From Armatimonadota bacterium (GTDB taxonomy: Bacteria > Armatimonadota > Hebobacteria > CAIYQO01): a stretch of 33,201 nucleotides of DNA. The stretch is taken from assembly GCA_029553475.1 (NCBI GenBank), contig JAKPKV010000137.1, positions 133,976-167,176 on the forward strand. The letters are read 5' to 3'. The translations under genes and the position numbers were made by a program. Shown one piece after another: positions 32,184 to 33,201 of the stretch (positions are counted from its first letter, which is position 1; each line of letters begins with the position of its first letter). The notes under the pieces are model-generated. The model was not told where the DNA came from and made no database searches. It saw nothing but the letters and a program-made list of their open reading frames with translations.

Positions 32184-32925
32184 ACGCGGCCTCCCGCCGG
32201 CCGGCGCGCGGCCGGGCGATAAGGCTATAATACGCCACCACTCCCAACGCGGCAAGCTGCGCCAGCGTCAAGCCGAAGGCGATGGGCGTGTCGGTGCGCA
32301 GGAACTCGATGAAGAAGCGAAAGGTGAAATACGCCAGCATGAACGTCCGCCAGAGCGACCCCGGCGGCGGAGAGCGGCGTTCGGCGACCTTCAGGTAGAC
32401 GAACAGCCCCAGCGCGAAGAGCGACTCGATAATTTGCGTGGGGTAATGCGGCAGCCCGTCGCCCAGCCGCACCCCCAGCGATGGCGCCGTCACCTTGCCG
32501 CCACAGCACCCGCCGAAAAAACAACCCCAGCGCCCCACCGCCAGCGCCAGCGCCAGCGCCGGCGCGAAGACGTTGCCGCTGGGCAGCGCCAGGCGCAGCG
32601 CCCGCCGCGCCAGCAGCACCGCCAGCGTGCCGCCGATAAGCCCGCCGATGATGGTGCGCCCGGAGAGCCACGCCAGCGGATCGCCGGCGCCGGCGAGCGC
32701 CCCCGCGTGCATCACCCACACGGGAATCTTCGCCCCCAGCACGCCCCCGAAAAAAGCGGCGAACACCAGCGTCAGCGTGTGCTCCCCCTGATACCCCTGC
32801 CGCCGCGCCGATGCCCACGCCGCCGCCACGCCCACAATGAGCGCCAGCAGCAGCAGCGCCCCATACGCCGGCACCGCCAGCGGGCCAATCTGAAACGTCG
32901 GGCAGACACTTAAGGCATCAGGCAT
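32176..32925 (-). CDS. lgt: Lgt-like prolipoprotein diacylglyceryl transferase family protein
   Basis: The 249-residue membrane protein has about seven helices. GRWGCFFGGCCGG corresponds to the Lgt signature around Arg143 of E. coli. HYPTQIIESLFAL matches the HPxQLYE motif and FRFFIEFLRTD the RxxxEFxR block. The segment WLSGRTIIGGLIGG has isoleucine where E. coli Lgt has catalytic His103 (SFHGGLIG), so this belongs to a divergent branch and activity is unsure. Lgt transfers diacylglycerol from phosphatidylglycerol to the lipobox cysteine of lipoproteins. AGGT lies about 9 nt upstream of the ATG. It leads the minus-strand unit of small membrane proteins. Confidence 0.85.
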   Translation of the reverse strand: MPDALSVCPTFQIGPLAVPAYGALLLLALIVGVAAAWASARRQGYQGEHTLTLVFAAFFGGVLGAKIPVWVMHAGALAGAGDPLAWLSGRTIIGGLIGGTLAVLLARRALRLALPSGNVFAPALALALAVGRWGCFFGGCCGGKVTAPSLGVRLGDGLPHYPTQIIESLFALGLFVYLKVAERRSPPPGSLWRTFMLAYFTFRFFIEFLRTDTPIAFGLTLAQLAALGVVAYYSLIARPRAGRREAAYE

Positions 32926-33201
32926 AGATCAAACCTGTACAAAGGCACCGCGTAAGCAGTATCCGCGTGTTGGTAGTGCGCCACGCCACGGAGTGGAGTG
33001 GCGCCGCTCCAGCGGTAGGTATTATCCAAACGCGGCTTGCTCTGCCGCGCCGCGACTCAAAGCCTGTTGACGAAGAGGTGTGTGTCAGATCGCGCCGAGA
33101 TCGTCGTGTCAGGCGCGACACGATTTGTCGGCAGTATCCCGGCCCGATACGGCGCACAATCGTGCCACAGCCTGGCGCGATGAGAGCAAGCGAGGTGGCG
33201 A
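32926..33201. other. Intergenic end of window with hairpins, no gene supported
   Basis: Small palindromes are present: CCGCT-CC-AGCGG near 33007-33018, GCGG/CCGC near 33033-33049 and a larger stem at 33094-33132. GTGTCAG occurs twice (33082-33088 and 33106-33112), and GGCGCGA twice (33112-33118 and 33174-33180). GAGGTGGCGA at the very end looks like a ribosome-binding site for a plus-strand gene beginning just outside the window, but this cannot be confirmed. Confidence 0.5.
33094..33132. repeat. Interrupted stem-loop with alternative pairing
   Basis: TCGTGTC (33104-33110) pairs with GACACGA (33117-33123), and GCCGA/TCGGC extend the stem outside an internal loop. The alternative TCGCGCC (33090-33096) with GGCGCGA (33112-33118) would exclude it. 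This could be a small regulatory RNA structure or a repeat. Confidence 0.4.

Noticed and set aside
32918-33157. 79-residue minus-strand open frame upstream of the Lgt-like gene
   Set aside because: It runs through palindromic repeat sequence and its translation is Arg/Ser-rich without a fold or ribosome-binding site.
1-33201. tRNA, rRNA or known riboswitch
   Set aside because: I found no cloverleaf, rRNA signature or riboswitch core on either strand by reading; a covariance-model search would be needed to exclude divergent RNAs.

Overview
The window is high-GC bacterial chromosome (strong GC in third codon positions, compact operons, many ATGA/TAATG overlaps). No 16S or other phylogenetic RNA gene is present. 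The gene mix (copper-amine-oxidase-N-like secreted proteins, GHL10-like and GH32 hydrolases, a Ycf45-type AAA/R3H protein, DciA, an 11-gene complex I operon, abundant intergenic palindromes and a GxxExxY gene) suggests an Armatimonadota-like or related environmental lineage. That placement is an inference, not a demonstration.

Left third (1-15.7 kb). Two minus-strand carbohydrate-active genes come first: a GH32-type enzyme cut by the window edge and a TIM-barrel glycosidase-like protein. They are separated by a 278-bp inverted-repeat element. After a 643-bp non-coding stretch with an octanucleotide tandem repeat, a plus-strand cluster encodes a membrane protein, a DUF4129 protein, a DUF4350 protein, a MoxR ATPase and a bacterial PH-domain protein. 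A secreted copper-amine-oxidase-N/FG-GAP-like protein follows. A TPR lipoprotein-like/secreted protein and the biotin transporter subunit BioY are on the minus strand, divergent from an AAA-R3H protein. A GT-C-like membrane protein, a GlmS-isomerase-like SIS protein and DciA (DUF721) complete the minus-strand block.

Centre and right (15.9-30.7 kb). A TTGACA promoter precedes a 14.8-kb nuo operon in the order A-B-[GDSL]-C-[MNT-HEPN]-D-H-[membrane protein]-[sialate esterase-like]-I-J-K-L-M-[GxxExxY]-N. All eleven membrane-arm and Q-module subunits are present. The NADH-oxidising module (nuoE, F, G) is absent from the window, so the electron input is encoded elsewhere or is not NADH. Six unrelated genes are inserted in the same direction, several translationally coupled to nuo genes. 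The most striking is a GxxExxY gene bounded by inverted repeats, lying exactly between nuoM and the nuoN ribosome-binding site; it looks like an inserted unit.

Right end (30.7-33.2 kb). A bidirectional hairpin terminator closes nuoN against a minus-strand set of four small proline-rich-headed membrane proteins and a divergent Lgt-like protein. Two of the small genes are separated by a perfect 24-bp inverted repeat. The last 276 bp hold repeats and hairpins but no gene I can support.
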